NCBI GenBank assembly: GCA_033060915.1
Contig: CM065379.1
Span: forward strand, 37,203,318 to 37,267,317
Length of the DNA: 64,000 bases
Reading direction: 5' to 3'
From: Euryodendron excelsum
Taxonomy: Eukaryota; Streptophyta; Magnoliopsida; Ericales; Pentaphylacaceae
Part shown: in pieces, positions 45,986-57,435 of the stretch
How the letters are laid out: every line of letters begins with the position of its first letter
Position numbering within the stretch: position 1 is the first letter of the stretch
Made by a program: the position numbers and the translations under genes
The notes under the pieces: model-generated
Database searches by the model: none
Told to the model about the DNA's origin: nothing
The model's input: the letters and a program-made list of their open reading frames with translations, nothing else

Positions 45986-48330
45986 GTACCCACTACCTGA
46001 TCATCCGAGTTAACTCAGGTAGTCCTCTTGACCTCTTGAATTTGTCTCGATTTACGTACAACTCTGCCAAGTATAATCATTTATTAACAACAGTTCAAGT
46101 ATCTTGCTATATGGTGTAAAGATTCTCTAATGATCTTAAGTTTATTCTTCGTAAGGTGGAATGATCAAAATACTCTATTGGCTCATTCGGCCTAATGGGT
46201 ATGATCTCTATCGTTCTTTCGTTTTGAAAATCCTAAACACACGCAAGGGTTTCAAAAGCCCTTTGAAAATATTTTGTGAACTAACCTCTGGTTCTTTAAA
46301 TTTATTAGAATAAATAGTCCATGAAATTTTTTGAGATTATCCGGGTAATTTATGTCAAATTCTGAGCAACTAAAAGTTTTTTAAAAATTCTACTAAAATT
46401 TTCAAAATTGATTTCTAAAATTATTATTGTAAAATATTAGTTAAAATAAAGTCCTTTTAGTGGCTAATTTTCTTTAATTTTTTATATTTATAGTTCATAT
46501 AGAAAACAGGTATTTTTTTTTATTTGAAATGTTCAAAATACATAAAAATGACTAGATATTTTTAAAACTTACCCACTTTCCTTCTAGTGTTTTTTAATGG
46601 GTAAAATAAAGCCACATAAAAATTGTAACAATCTAGAATTTGTAAAAAGAATCAATCGTTTAAAAGATGTTTTAATTTAAAATTAAGAAAGTATATAGGG
46701 CTTTCAGGCTGGGCCAAACAGAATATAAATGGACTCTATGTTCTTTGTGTGAGCCACTGGTCCAAACTACAACCCAAAATCATAGTTGAACCTTGCTTGG
46801 CTGCTATTCATATGTTCGCTCGATTTCGATACCTTTTAGTAAATTAGGTTTTTCTCCCTCGTTCCTTAATTAAATCGAGTGATTCTTGAGCCTAGATCGT
46901 ACTACTCGAAAAGTTATACAACTTTCATGTTTTAAGAATTCTTATTTAGGATTATTTAGCCCTCCAAAAACATACTCAAATTGCACGGTACTGCCCAGAT
47001 TTTTCTGGCCAGACTTGCAACTCCAATCGTTTTTCTTTTTCTTTCATTACCTAGGTTATTCCGAGACCATGCATGACTGAAACAATGTGTTTACTACTTA
47101 GCCCAACTAAATGAACAAACTTAAGCAATGTAAAGTCTACCAATACACATCATCTAATCGACATGCAAAACATATACAACAATAACCCACTTCATGCAAA
47201 CCAATTAAGCAATGTTTTAGAAAGAAAAAAAATAAATGGCTTGATAGCCATAGTGTGATGTTCTAAGTCTTTAAAACCTCTACAAAATTGAGCATAGACC
47301 TTCTAAAAATCATCTCATCTAAATCAATGCAATCATGCAGGGGCAGCTTTATATTTTTTTAAGATTTACTTGACTGCTAGTGAACTAAAACCATAGTCAT
47401 TGGCCATTTTCTGGCCATAGCAGTCTATGAAATGTTTCCAATGTACATGCAGACAGATGAGGGTTTACAAGAAAGTTAAATGATACCTCAAGTTTATGAG
47501 CTTGGGGCTGATTTTACTTCAGCCATAATCCTCTTCCATCCTCTTGTTCCTTGATCGGTTGCTCCTCACAAGTTCTCTCTCTTAAATCTCACTTCCTCTC
47601 TCTATATCTCTCTATCTGGTCTTCTCATTCTTTTTTTACGAATTAATCCTCTCCAACGTATTGGTAACACTATTAATGCAATAAAATAAGAACTAGTGGT
47701 GTAAGAACTATGGACAAGTGTCCATGGTCGTCTGACCTTGCTTCCCACTCCCTCATTTTTGCCTCTTTCCTTCACTTGCACACTAGCACAATTGTCCCCC
47801 ACTTATATTTACTTTGTTGCTCCTCTTAATTTAATAAGGATGCTTCTTGGAGATCCTTTTTGTGGTGGATTTAGATGACACTATAACAAGTGTCTCCATG
47901 CAATTTGGTTTTGCCCTTTCTCCCTTTCTTCTCTATTTTGGCTCTTCCTCTTTGGTCATCCGAATGACCATCTAACAACCCCCACTCAGTTGTTTTTAGT
48001 TAGTTTCTATCTCTATTCTACACCACATGTTCAAGAATTAACTACATATGCTACATTTGCATGTAGAGAACTATTGTGAATGTGACAACACATTTGATAA
48101 AGAGTGATATTATGACACCTCATCTAAATAAGCAAGGAAGAGATGTGCATGATAGACAAGTGTTAAGTGCATGCATGTTTTTGTGCATTCTATATTCTTC
48201 AACATAATTCATACTATTCTACTTTGTTTGTATCCTATGAAGTTGGGCTCTTCGCTCATTCTTTTTCTTTCTTCTTGCATGAATTAAGCCTCTTCCTTTA
48301 TCATTTTTTTATTCAAAAAAAAAATACTAG
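45986..48330. other. Unassigned AT-rich island
   Basis: About 2.3 kb that matches none of the other repeats in the window. AT-rich, with no coding region I can support; the longest frames are short and show no family features. An A-run at 48316-48325 lies at its right edge, beside the Athila gag fragment. It could be pre-existing genomic DNA or an old, unrecognised repeat. Confidence 0.5.
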
Positions 48331-49200
48331 GTTTTATGGTACTAATCATAGCATTTATGTCATCTACCTCCTTAACTTGAAACCGCCCCGTGTCTTCTAG
48401 GTTTGGTCTAGCCTTAGGATTTTGGGTCCTGGTAATAGCCTAATCTCTACACAAATTTGCTAGATAGTTAGAGTAATTGTGAGCCTTACTGGGATCCTTA
48501 TCGAAAAAGGTCCCGTTACACATAGACTCAACAAATTGCTTCAATTGTGGGGTCAAGAATGAGTAGAAAGTGTTGATGACATGCCAATCCACAAACCCAT
48601 GATATGGGCAACAATTTAACAAGTGCTTAAACCTCTCCTAACATTGGAAGAAAGATTCATCCCTCATTGGAGAGAACTGTGAAATTAGCGACGAATCGTC
48701 TCAGTCCTATGTTTGGAGAAGAACTTTTTCAAAAATTACCCTTGAAGTGAAGCCCAAGGCTGAATGGACATAGGCCTCAATGTATTAAACTATATCTTGG
48801 CCTTGTCCTTGAGAGAAAACGGGAAAAGTTTTAAAAGTAAAACTTTCCTTGGACAAGTATTGTCCATGAACATAAAGCAAGCATCTGCAAATTCCTTTAT
48901 GTATGTGTATGGATTCTTAGAATCCATTCCATGAAATGTGAGAAATAATTGCATCATGCCTGGCTTGAGATTCAATGTATTTTGATGGGCAGGGAAGACA
49001 ATGGCTTCTCTTGTCGAATTCGAGTAATCATGTAAGGTCATAGCATAGGGAGCACCCATGTCATCATGGTTGCTCCCTCTTTTAAAGTCAAGTCCTATAT
49101 GGTTCATATTGGGATTGGGGTTCACCCTATCATTGATATTTGCCATTGGAATCGATCTTAAGTCAACAACTAATGGTAGACCCAGATTAGGGGTCCTAAA
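48331..49200 (-). pseudogene. gag: Athila gag fragment, minus strand
   Basis: N-terminal half of an Athila gag, read from 49200 leftward: TPNLGLPLVVDLRSIPMANI, NTLNLKPGMMQLFLTFHGMD, PYTYIKEFADACFMFMDNTC and LLLKLFPFSLKDKAKI. In other frames come HVINTFYSFLTPQLKQFVES and GRFQVKEVDDINAM, where it stops near 48331. The first residues are cut by LTR4 at 49201. It is better preserved than the plus-strand copy at 36480-37460 and comes from a different Athila insertion. Confidence 0.85.
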
Positions 49201-52200
49201 TGTCTCACCTAGATTTTTCACGCTCGAGGAATACACACACAAGCGGGAAAAATACTATACTCTCTCGTTAGAAGTCACCCTCCTAGAAGAATGAGTGCGA
49301 CTATGTTTGAATTGAAAATTGATTTGAATAAAGGGCTTTTGGAAAACATTTGGAGTCACCACCTAACTTGATTAAGGTGAGTTAGGTCACCTAAAAACTA
49401 AGAATAATCCGAAGACTACACTTTGGGTTTTTGGAAAAAGGTTTTGAAAATATCACCTCAAGAGAGGGTTTTTAAGAAAAACAGGTTGTTTGGCAACCTT
49501 TGGAAAGTATTTAGCCCTTTTTGAAAAGTAACTTTGTTTTTGGTCTCTTGAAATCAGTGATCCTAGGTTCGAAAGTTGGTTACCTGTAGGGAAGATGCAC
49601 TAAGCCGTCACCCTAACCCGCCCTTACGGTACCTACATGTCTATCTGCCCTAGATTCACCTACGAGAGTCTTCAACTAACTAATGCTCAATCCTATTTAT
49701 TTTAGAAAAGAATTTTGAAAAGAAATTGACATGATGCATAATATGGAAGTGCAAGAAGAAGATTTGATTTGAAAATAGATTTTGAAAAGAAATTGATTTG
49801 ATTTTAGAACAGATTTGAAAAGATAGATTTGAAATTGAAAAGCTTTAGAATTTGGAAATTGAGATTTGAAAATAGGTTTTTGGAATTGAAAATTGGAAAT
49901 AGAACATAGAATTGGAAACTTGAAAAAAATTATAGAGTTGGAGATTTGAAAGAAGTTGTGGAATTAGAAATTTGAAAAATGTTGTGACCGCACCCATGAA
50001 GGTTGTCTACGTATCCTTTTGGAGGAATCAGGTCAATCATAGTTCGGACAAGAGTTCGATTGAAAATAGAAGATATGATTGGAAGAAAGAGATTGAATTA
50101 AAAATTGGATTGGAAGATTAAGAGATTGAACTTTGATTGGAATATTTGAAAAGATTTGACTTTGGAAAACTTGGTTTTAGGAAACCTAGACTTAGAAACT
50201 TCGAAAAAAGAAGGATTGGACTTGACTTGGAAAGATTTTAGAAAAGATTTGACTTGAATGTTAGACTTGGAAGATTTGGAGAGATTGGATTTGGGAAATG
50301 TTCGAATTAGGAACAGTTCAAATTAGGAAACTTTCAATTTAGGAAAGTTTTGATTTGGAAAGTTCCGATTTAGGAAAGTTTTCATTTTAGGAAAGTTTTC
50401 GAATTAGGAAAGTTTTGAATTTGGAATGTTTTGAAATAGGAAAAGTTTAGTTTAAGAAAGATTTAGAATTTGTAAAGTTTCAACTTAAGAAAGTTTTGAA
50501 TTTGGAAAGCTTAGAATTTTAAAAATATTTTAAATTAGGAAAGATTTGAATTTAGAAAGCTCTAGAATTTTTGGAAGATTCAAAGTTTGAGTTTTACAAA
50601 GATTTGAAAATCTAGATTTGGAAGTTAAAATTTGGAAAGGATATGAAATTAAGAAAGGTTGGAATGAGGAAAGGTTTAGATTTTGAAAGATTTGAAGTTT
50701 TAAGAAAGTTGAGAATTTAGAAAATTTTGGAGTTTGAAAGTTGAGAATTTAGAAAGTTTAGGATTTAGAAAGTTTTTTAGAGTTTGAGTTCCAGAAAACC
50801 TTAAGATTAGGAAATATTTGAGTTTAGGAAAGATTTAAAAAAAACTTAGATTTGGAAAGTTAAGATTTGGAAAGAGGTAGAATTAGGAAATGGTTGAATT
50901 AAGAAAGATGTGGAAGTTGAGTTTTAAAATTTAGGAAAGATTTTTATGTTCAAGTTTTGGAAACTTAAGATTTAGGAAAGTAGAAGATTAGGAAGGAGTT
51001 GAATTAGGAAAGATTTGGACTAGGATGGGTTAAGATTCCTATTTTCTAAAAGAAGGGATTGAGTTTTGTTTCTAAAAGAGAAATGTTTGATTTTGATTTC
51101 AAAAACGGAGGATTGGATCTAGTTTCCAAAACGGGAGATTGGATTTGGTGTCCTAAGGAGAAGATTGGATTTGGCATAGATTTGGGAAGGGAAGTTTTTA
51201 GAAACTCTAGATTTGGAAAACTATAGTTTTGACGTACAAAATAGGTTTTGGAAATATGTATAGTTTTGATGTGAAATAAGAGGTTTTGGAAACTTAAGTT
51301 TTAAGGCAAGATTGAAAATCATGTTTTTGGAAAGAAAATTAGAGTTTCTTAATTGTTGGCTCTAAAGCTTGACTTGGCCTCTAAGGAAAGAGATTTTTTA
51401 GAAAGCGCATTTTTTGGAAATAAATTTTTGGAAGGAAATCCTAGAGAGGAATTTCTAGAAGATGAGTTTTAAAAAGAGAGCTTTTGCAAAGAGATTGTGG
51501 AAGAAACTTTTTGGAAAGAGTTTTTAGAAAAGTGAATTTTGAGGAAGGCGTTTTCTAGGAAGGAAACCTAGGGAGTGTTTTTTGGAAAGGAATTTTGAGG
51601 AGAGTATTTTGGAAAGGAGTTTAAAAATAGATTTTTGAAGAGAGCTTTTGAAAACAATTTTGGGAGGAAAAGTTTTTGGAAAGCATGTTGAAAGAGAGAC
51701 TTTTGAAAATAGAGTTTTTTAGAAAGTATGAAAACGTCTCACTTTCCTAAAGCGATTCTAACCATAATAAGGTTAGAACCACTTTAAGAAAGTGGTTTTG
51801 AAAACAATAAGGAGTTGAAAATATGGACCATGTTGGTCACTTTAAATATAGCACTTTCCTAAAGCAACCCCAGCCATGGAAAGGTTAGAATCACCCTAGG
51901 ATAGTGATTTTGAAAACAAGTTTTGAAAAAGGAGATTTTGATTCAATTTCGAAAACAAGTTTTGAAAATGATTTTGAAAACGACTTTGAAAATGACTTTT
52001 GGAATAATGCAAGAATCATGATATGCATAATGCAAATTTGGGGTCGTGAACATACAAGGTTAAGGCTTCACCATATAATCAAGTGGGTCAAACCCACGTG
52101 GTCTCCGGTTAGACTAAAAGAAAGCCCCCGACAGAGTGACCCTTTAATAGTCTAATCCTACACATGGACCGAGAGTCTCTTTGTTTTAAGCATGCAAAGA

Positions 52201-52625
52201 AAGGGGGGGAAAGAGATGAGGGATTAAAATAGAGAAAATCGAAGTGGGTTAGGAGAGAGAAGAGAGAGGGGAAAGTGCAGAAACTTAAAGAGAAAGCCTA
52301 CCTTGTCTTGTTTATTACACTTTGCTTTGCGCGCCTTGCTTTCTTGCTTTTTCTTCGGTCTTCGCTTCAGTCTTCGAGAGCTTTGTATTGTTATTAGAGA
52401 GCTTCAAGTTGTAGTAATCCAAGACTTCAATGGAGCATTGGAGGCTAGTGTATAAGTGTATAGGAGTGTAAAGGAGTGTATAAGAGGCTAAGGTTTGGTG
52501 TATAGTGGCTAGGGTTTAGAAAACCTAGAGAAGCTAGGGTTTTGGGAGTGTACGAGCTCTGTATATTGAGAATTAGGATTTTTAGACTGAGTTTGTGGAC
52601 CTCCTTCACGCTGAAAGAGGCTCTG

Positions 52626-52634
52626 TATTTATAG
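52626..52634 (-). promoter_or_regulatory. TATA box of the LTR4 promoter
   Basis: CTATAAATA on the minus strand in the conserved CAGAGCC context. Confidence 0.7.
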
Positions 52635-52649
52635 AGATGGGACAGACCT

Positions 52650-52746
52650 GGCGCCTGTTGTAGTGGCGTTAGGCCAAACTTCCTCTTGGCAGCACTAGGA
52701 GTGGCGCCATGCCATTTCTTGGCTTGGTGCCACTAATAGTGGCGCC
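52650..52746. promoter_or_regulatory. GGCGCC palindrome module, LTR4
   Basis: Sites at 52650, 52665 (GGCGTT), 52688 (GGCAGC), 52703, 52726 (GGTGCC) and 52741. The 15/38-bp spacing is exact although half of the sites are mutated. Confidence 0.6.
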
Positions 52747-53959
52747 AGCCAATTAGGAAACTTTTAAGGTCGGTAAGCGATGTATATTTGGAAGATTTGG
52801 GCGCTTGTACTAGTGACTACCTTGCAATTTTTAGCCTGGCTTCACTAGGAGTGACTCCGGAAAGTTCGGGAAGGATTTAAGTGACTGGGATTGACTCGGA
52901 AGGCTGGAAAAAGGACAGGAACACTTAGAACAGTGTCCTGGAAGTATTTCACTTGAAGAATGAGGATAGGATGTATCGGAAGGGTTGACCAAGCCATTAG
53001 GGGCAAAACGGTCAGCCAGGCCTAAAAAGCTGTAGAGATGGACACGGAACGCTTTGGAAGAAGATTTGAGATTTGAAAACATTTTCAGAATGTTCCTAAT
53101 GGTTTCCGATTTGATACCCAGAGCCAGTGTGGTTGAAAAAGGTGACCTGCCTACAAGGGGCAAAATGGTCATTTTGCACCGGGTTCTCTGGAACTGACTT
53201 ATAATGATCCGAAAAGATATAGAGAGATTGAGAATACTATAAGAAGCATTCTTCGGAGGTTACCGGTTTGATACCCAGAGCTGGTGTGGTTCCCGGGGCA
53301 TTCGAATGCCTAGGGGCAAAATGGTTATCTTGACCGAAAAGTCTCGGAATTGGTCTGAAACTGACTAGAAGGCACCTAATCATGCTGGATAGCCTTTAAG
53401 ACAATCTTGGAAGGTTGGACTTACCATTCTGAGGATTTAAATGTGTTCTCGAGAAACGTGCTAAAAAAATGGCCCTAGGGGCAATTTGGTCATTTTTCAC
53501 CGAAGTAGGCTAGCAGGCACTGGTGTTGACCTGGGTTTTGAATGTTTCTGCCACTCTGACGGCGGTCGCGTGATACAAGGATTTGTTGGCAATTCCTTAT
53601 ATCGACCTGTTTGTGAGTATTTCCGCTACTTTGACGGTTGCGATGTTTGTGAGTATTTCTGCTACTCTGACGATTCGCGATCATTCTCGAGACTGCCTGA
53701 TCTCGGGAAGCTGCTAAAGGGACTTAGCGCCTGAGAATCAACCTTCTCGAAAGGCTTGCCTAAACGGACAATTCTACATTGGCGGGCTAGCAGGCGACAG
53801 AGGTGGACTGTTCTACAATCTAGGGGACTTAGGGTCTCGTCCTAATCGACAAGTTTTAAGGGACTTACCATTCCGACGAGATTTTTTTCAGAAAACGTGC
53901 CAGACCGTCTCGAGGAATCAACTGTCTCAAGAGAGGGATTGGGATTGGAATTGGAATTG

Positions 53960-54150
53960 GACTTGGAAAGGGGACTTACTGTCTTCGGAAAGACGTGCCT
54001 GTTGGAATTGGAAAGAGGACTTACTGTCTTCGGAAAGACATGCCTAATTTGGAATTGGAAAGGGGACTTACCGTCTTTGAAAAGACGTGCCTAATTTGGA
54101 ATTTGGAAAGGGGACTTACCGTCTTCGAAAAGACGTGCCTGATTTGGAAT
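53960..54150. repeat. 47-bp hairpin array in LTR4 U3
   Basis: About four units with CGTCTT-CGGA-AAGACG-like hairpins. One unit reads CGTCTT-TGAA-AAGACG, keeping the stem while changing the loop. Confidence 0.82.
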
Positions 54151-54341
54151 TAGACCAAACAATGCCCCCAAGGGTATTGTGGTCCTTCTGCCTCTATTCG
54201 GGCCCGGCGAGGCCCGCGAAGTGATGAATCGACGGGATTACACTTAGAAAGTTAATTTGGATTGAAGAATGCCCACAATGACTTGAACACAAGTCTGGAT
54301 GGAGTGGAGACCGCCGAACGGTCAAAAATGGGGTGCTTAAA

Positions 54342-54365
54342 GCTACCCCTCTTTTTCTGTCTTTG
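54342..54365 (-). promoter_or_regulatory. Polypurine tract of the I3 element
   Basis: Minus strand CAAAGACAGAAAAAGAGGGG followed by TAGC, directly at the LTR4 terminus and nearly identical to 617-640. Confidence 0.8.
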
Positions 54366-54530
54366 CTTGTCGAAGACAGAAAACGATAAAGTAAAAGCCC
54401 CATGTTGACCGTGAGGCGGTTGGAGGGACGGATTTGGAAAACGGGGGTTTGGAAATGGGTATTGGGCCTAAAAGGCCTTCAAAAACGAGTTTTGGCAAGA
54501 AAAGGGCGAAGCTGCCCAGAATTGGAAACT

Positions 54531-54589
54531 AGCGCCACTAGGAGTGGCGCCTTTGGCAAAAAAAGCTTGGCGCCTCTACTAGTGGCGCC
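54531..54589. promoter_or_regulatory. GGCGCC palindrome module, internal copy in I3
   Basis: Sites at 54531 (AGCGCC), 54546, 54569 and 54584, with the 15/38-bp spacing seen in the LTRs. It precedes the plus-strand PMD leader. Confidence 0.55.
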
Positions 54590-54599
54590 AGGCCTGGAG

Positions 54600-55685
54600 T
54601 TAAAACCAAAAAAAATTTTGGTTCGAACGCTTGCGATATTTTGGAAGATTCTCGCAAATTCGAGAGGCATTGCAAGAAAACCGACTTGGACATTGAAGGG
54701 GCACTTCTTGGAGATCACGGGTGGTTGCCGGAAAGAGACCACGTAACCAGAAAAGTCACTAGAAGAGAAGATTTTGCCAGAGAACTCCAAAAAGTGAGTT
54801 TTCACATTTTTGTTGATTTTGATGTGTAGAATTTCGTTTGAACCATGTGAATAGTAGAAACTAATGTTTTGATATGTTTTGAACACTATGGTGATGTTTT
54901 TTTTGCATTTCAATAGTTGTTTGATTGAATTTGAGTGACTTTACATGATTATGTGAAGAGGGTTTTCTACAAGGATTGGGTGTTTGTTCCTACAAGCTTG
55001 GGCATTGAGTTTTCTGGCTAGATTTTTATGCAATGTGCCTTAGAAAAATGTGTTTAACAACTGTGTAAAGTTTTGTGATTTTTTGAAAACTCGGTGAATT
55101 TTTTATTTTTTAAAAAATAGAAAAATATTTATAAATTTAGGAAAATTAAGAAAACTTGAGAGATTGATGAAATTTTTAGATTTTGAAATTTGGAAAAATA
55201 TTGGAATATTTTAGAAAACATTTGAGGTTATTTTGAGAAATTTTAGGATAACTTTGAAAATCATTGATTTATTGAAAAAATAAAACAAGTGATTTGAAAA
55301 TTTCAAAAAATTGAAGAGTGTGCACAGGTGCTAATGTTATGTGATTGTAACGTTAAAAAAGTGCACGTTTTGTGTTTTGTGTTGATGTCAAGGGTGTTGT
55401 AGGAGCCATTTTTAAACGGGACTCTGTCAAAATTTTTAGAATTTGGAGGAAGAATTGGGAAAGGTTTAGAAATAAAATCTTTTTTGAAGGAAAAAGACAG
55501 AAAACTTTTGAGATTTGACTTGAAGTTAGAAAATCAAAGGGTGTATGCATGGAATTTGCTTTATCATTTGAAATCTTTTATTCATTCTATTTGTGTTAGT
55601 TGTTTATTTTATTTTACTTTATTATGTTATTATTTATCTGCGTATATGGTACATTCACACCTCTTATCTTGCCTTATCTTTTCAG
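54600..55685 (+). other. Predicted leader exon and intron 1, I3 PMD gene
   Basis: The leader ends at donor AAA|GTGAGT (54794) and the acceptor TTTTCAG ends at 55685, an 892-nt intron close to the 898 nt of I1. The leader can be read as LDIEGALLGDHGWLPERD, but I1 has a stop in it, so coding is doubtful. Confidence 0.5.
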
Positions 55686-56054
55686 GAGGGCAAATGCGGG
55701 TGATGATAGCTTTGAGAGGAGACGCCGCTCGGGAAGGTGGCTCGGACAGATTCCACCAGTGGCTCCAGTCGATCTAGGGGTAGCCGATGGTCTACTGGGC
55801 AGGCAACATCTAGTTAGAGTGGTCGGGGGAGTAGGCCACCTGTCGACCCCTTTCCCCTAGTTGAGCAAGCTTTCGTAGAGGAGATTGGCGCAGAAGAGGA
55901 GGTACCAGGCCTGGGCGACCAGGTCACTGGCTATGGGAGAGCCTCTTCCAGGCACAGGCAGACGGATGCCGACTTGGGAGATTTGAAGGTACCAGATGTC
56001 CCCCCACTCGGGGATCTTGCTTACCACCCCAGTGTGTACTCTAGACAGCATTTG

Positions 56055-56077
56055 CCCCCCCCCCCCCCCCCCCCCCC
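56055..56077. repeat. Poly-C run (23 C)
   Basis: An uninterrupted run of 23 C in the I3 PMD exon, where I1 has only a short CCCCCTCC. It is either an expanded homopolymer or a sequencing/assembly error. Confidence 0.9.
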
Positions 56078-57430
56078 GAACAGGTACATACAGCTTTTCG
56101 AGGGGCTGTTCATCAGGTCTTTGTGACCATGCAGCGGGCTGCCCCATCATATCGTGCCTTCTTAGCTAAGATCGGCTTCGGAGCCTTGATGGGATTACAA
56201 GCTAACCGCCTGAACCGACATTTAGTACTAGCGCTGGTTAAGCGGTGATTTAAAGAGACCGAGACCTTTCATTTTGTCGGTTTTGAGTTAGGCCCCACTC
56301 CCTTGGACTGGACGATCATCACAGGGCTTTCTTTCGTGGGCCGGAGGATCACTCTACAGTCAGTCAGTAGAGACGAGGCCTGCCTTTTGCTGGACTTGCC
56401 TCCTCCTGAGTGTTCTGCCTTCCCAGTCTCTTAGATCAGTCAGGATGACTGTACCTTTGCTACTGAGCCATCGCCTACCAGGCGGGATATTATGAGACGA
56501 CGACTTGTTTTGTATATCATCTTTAGCTGCTTTTGCAACAACAACAAGTCGCTCGTGCCTTGTCGGTTGGTGAGTATAGTAGTTGATCTTGGAGCTTTAT
56601 CTAAGCTGGACTAGGGATCCTTCTCCTTTGGCTACTTCTTTCGTTCGATGCGGGTCTGGACTTTCTCCCGTTGGGGCAACATGACTAGTTTCTGGGCTTT
56701 TCTCGTCTGGTGGAGCTACGAGTACCTTCCTGTTCGTCGCCCTGTAGTTGTTGAGGATGACCTCTATCCTTGTGCTTTGAGGTGGGCTCGTCACTGGGTA
56801 GCCTAGCAATCGGAGATTACTAATTTTGTGACACTCCAGGCTAACCTAGAGCTGATTAAGGCGAGGGATATGAATTGGCGGCCCTTCATTGGATCAGTTC
56901 ATTACGAGGCAGTCCGGTACTTAGTCCCGTTGTCCTTGTCGAGGGTCGTTTTCCTCAATGATGACACTTGGGAGTCCTATCTCGGAGAGCGACGCTGGCG
57001 ACAATTTCATGAGGAGTTTCGATCAGCAGGGGCTCCGCCGGAGTACATGTTTGGAGCCTTAGTGGCGGGAGTGCCTATCCCCTATCAGGAGCGTCAGTCG
57101 AGTGCCAAGTTCTTGCTTCCTCCGGATACAGATTATGTTACGCACTTTGGGGCTCATTCGGTCGGTGCCTTCACCTGGTTTGAGTTAGTAGTTGGCGGGT
57201 ATGCTGTGGGCTAGGAGGTAGGTGACTTGTGGCACTGTGCCGGAGGATATGTGCCCCAGGCTAAGTTTATTGCTCTGAGGGAATAGAGAGATCAGTACCA
57301 GATGGAGCGGGATTAGTACCAGGCCAAGGTAGCTTCCCTAACGGCTCGGTTATCTCAGCTGGGCGGTGGCGGGGTATGTTGTTCTTTCCTTCCTTCTTCT
57401 CGCTCTGTGTTGTTTAGTTCTTTTTGTATG

Positions 57431-57435
57431 CAGTT
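57431..57435. repeat. Target-site duplication CAGTT, left of S3
   Basis: CAGTT at 57431-57435 is repeated at 62734-62738. Both lie in intron 2 of the PMD gene. Confidence 0.9.

Larger units (their letters stand above)
49201..54341 (-). mobile_element. LTR4: 3' LTR of the I3 element (5141 bp)
   Basis: Starts TGTCTCACCTAG and ends TGCTTAAA (TTACA mutated), followed at once by the polypurine tract of I3, so it is the 3' LTR of a minus-strand element inserted into the Athila gag fragment. The expected duplication (CTAAA at 49196-49200) would have its partner outside the window. Features: inverted repeat 49370-49400, U5 tract 49730-51740, TATA box 52626-52634, GGCGCC module 52650-52746, 47-bp hairpin repeats 53960-54150. 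Confidence 0.9.

Noticed and set aside
46886..47080. Short frame in the unassigned island as a possible gene
   Set aside because: 64 codons, ends in a Phe run from a T-rich stretch, no family features and no supporting neighbours.
49196..49200. CTAAA as a confirmed target duplication for the I3 element
   Set aside because: The other end of the element lies beyond the window, so the second copy cannot be seen.
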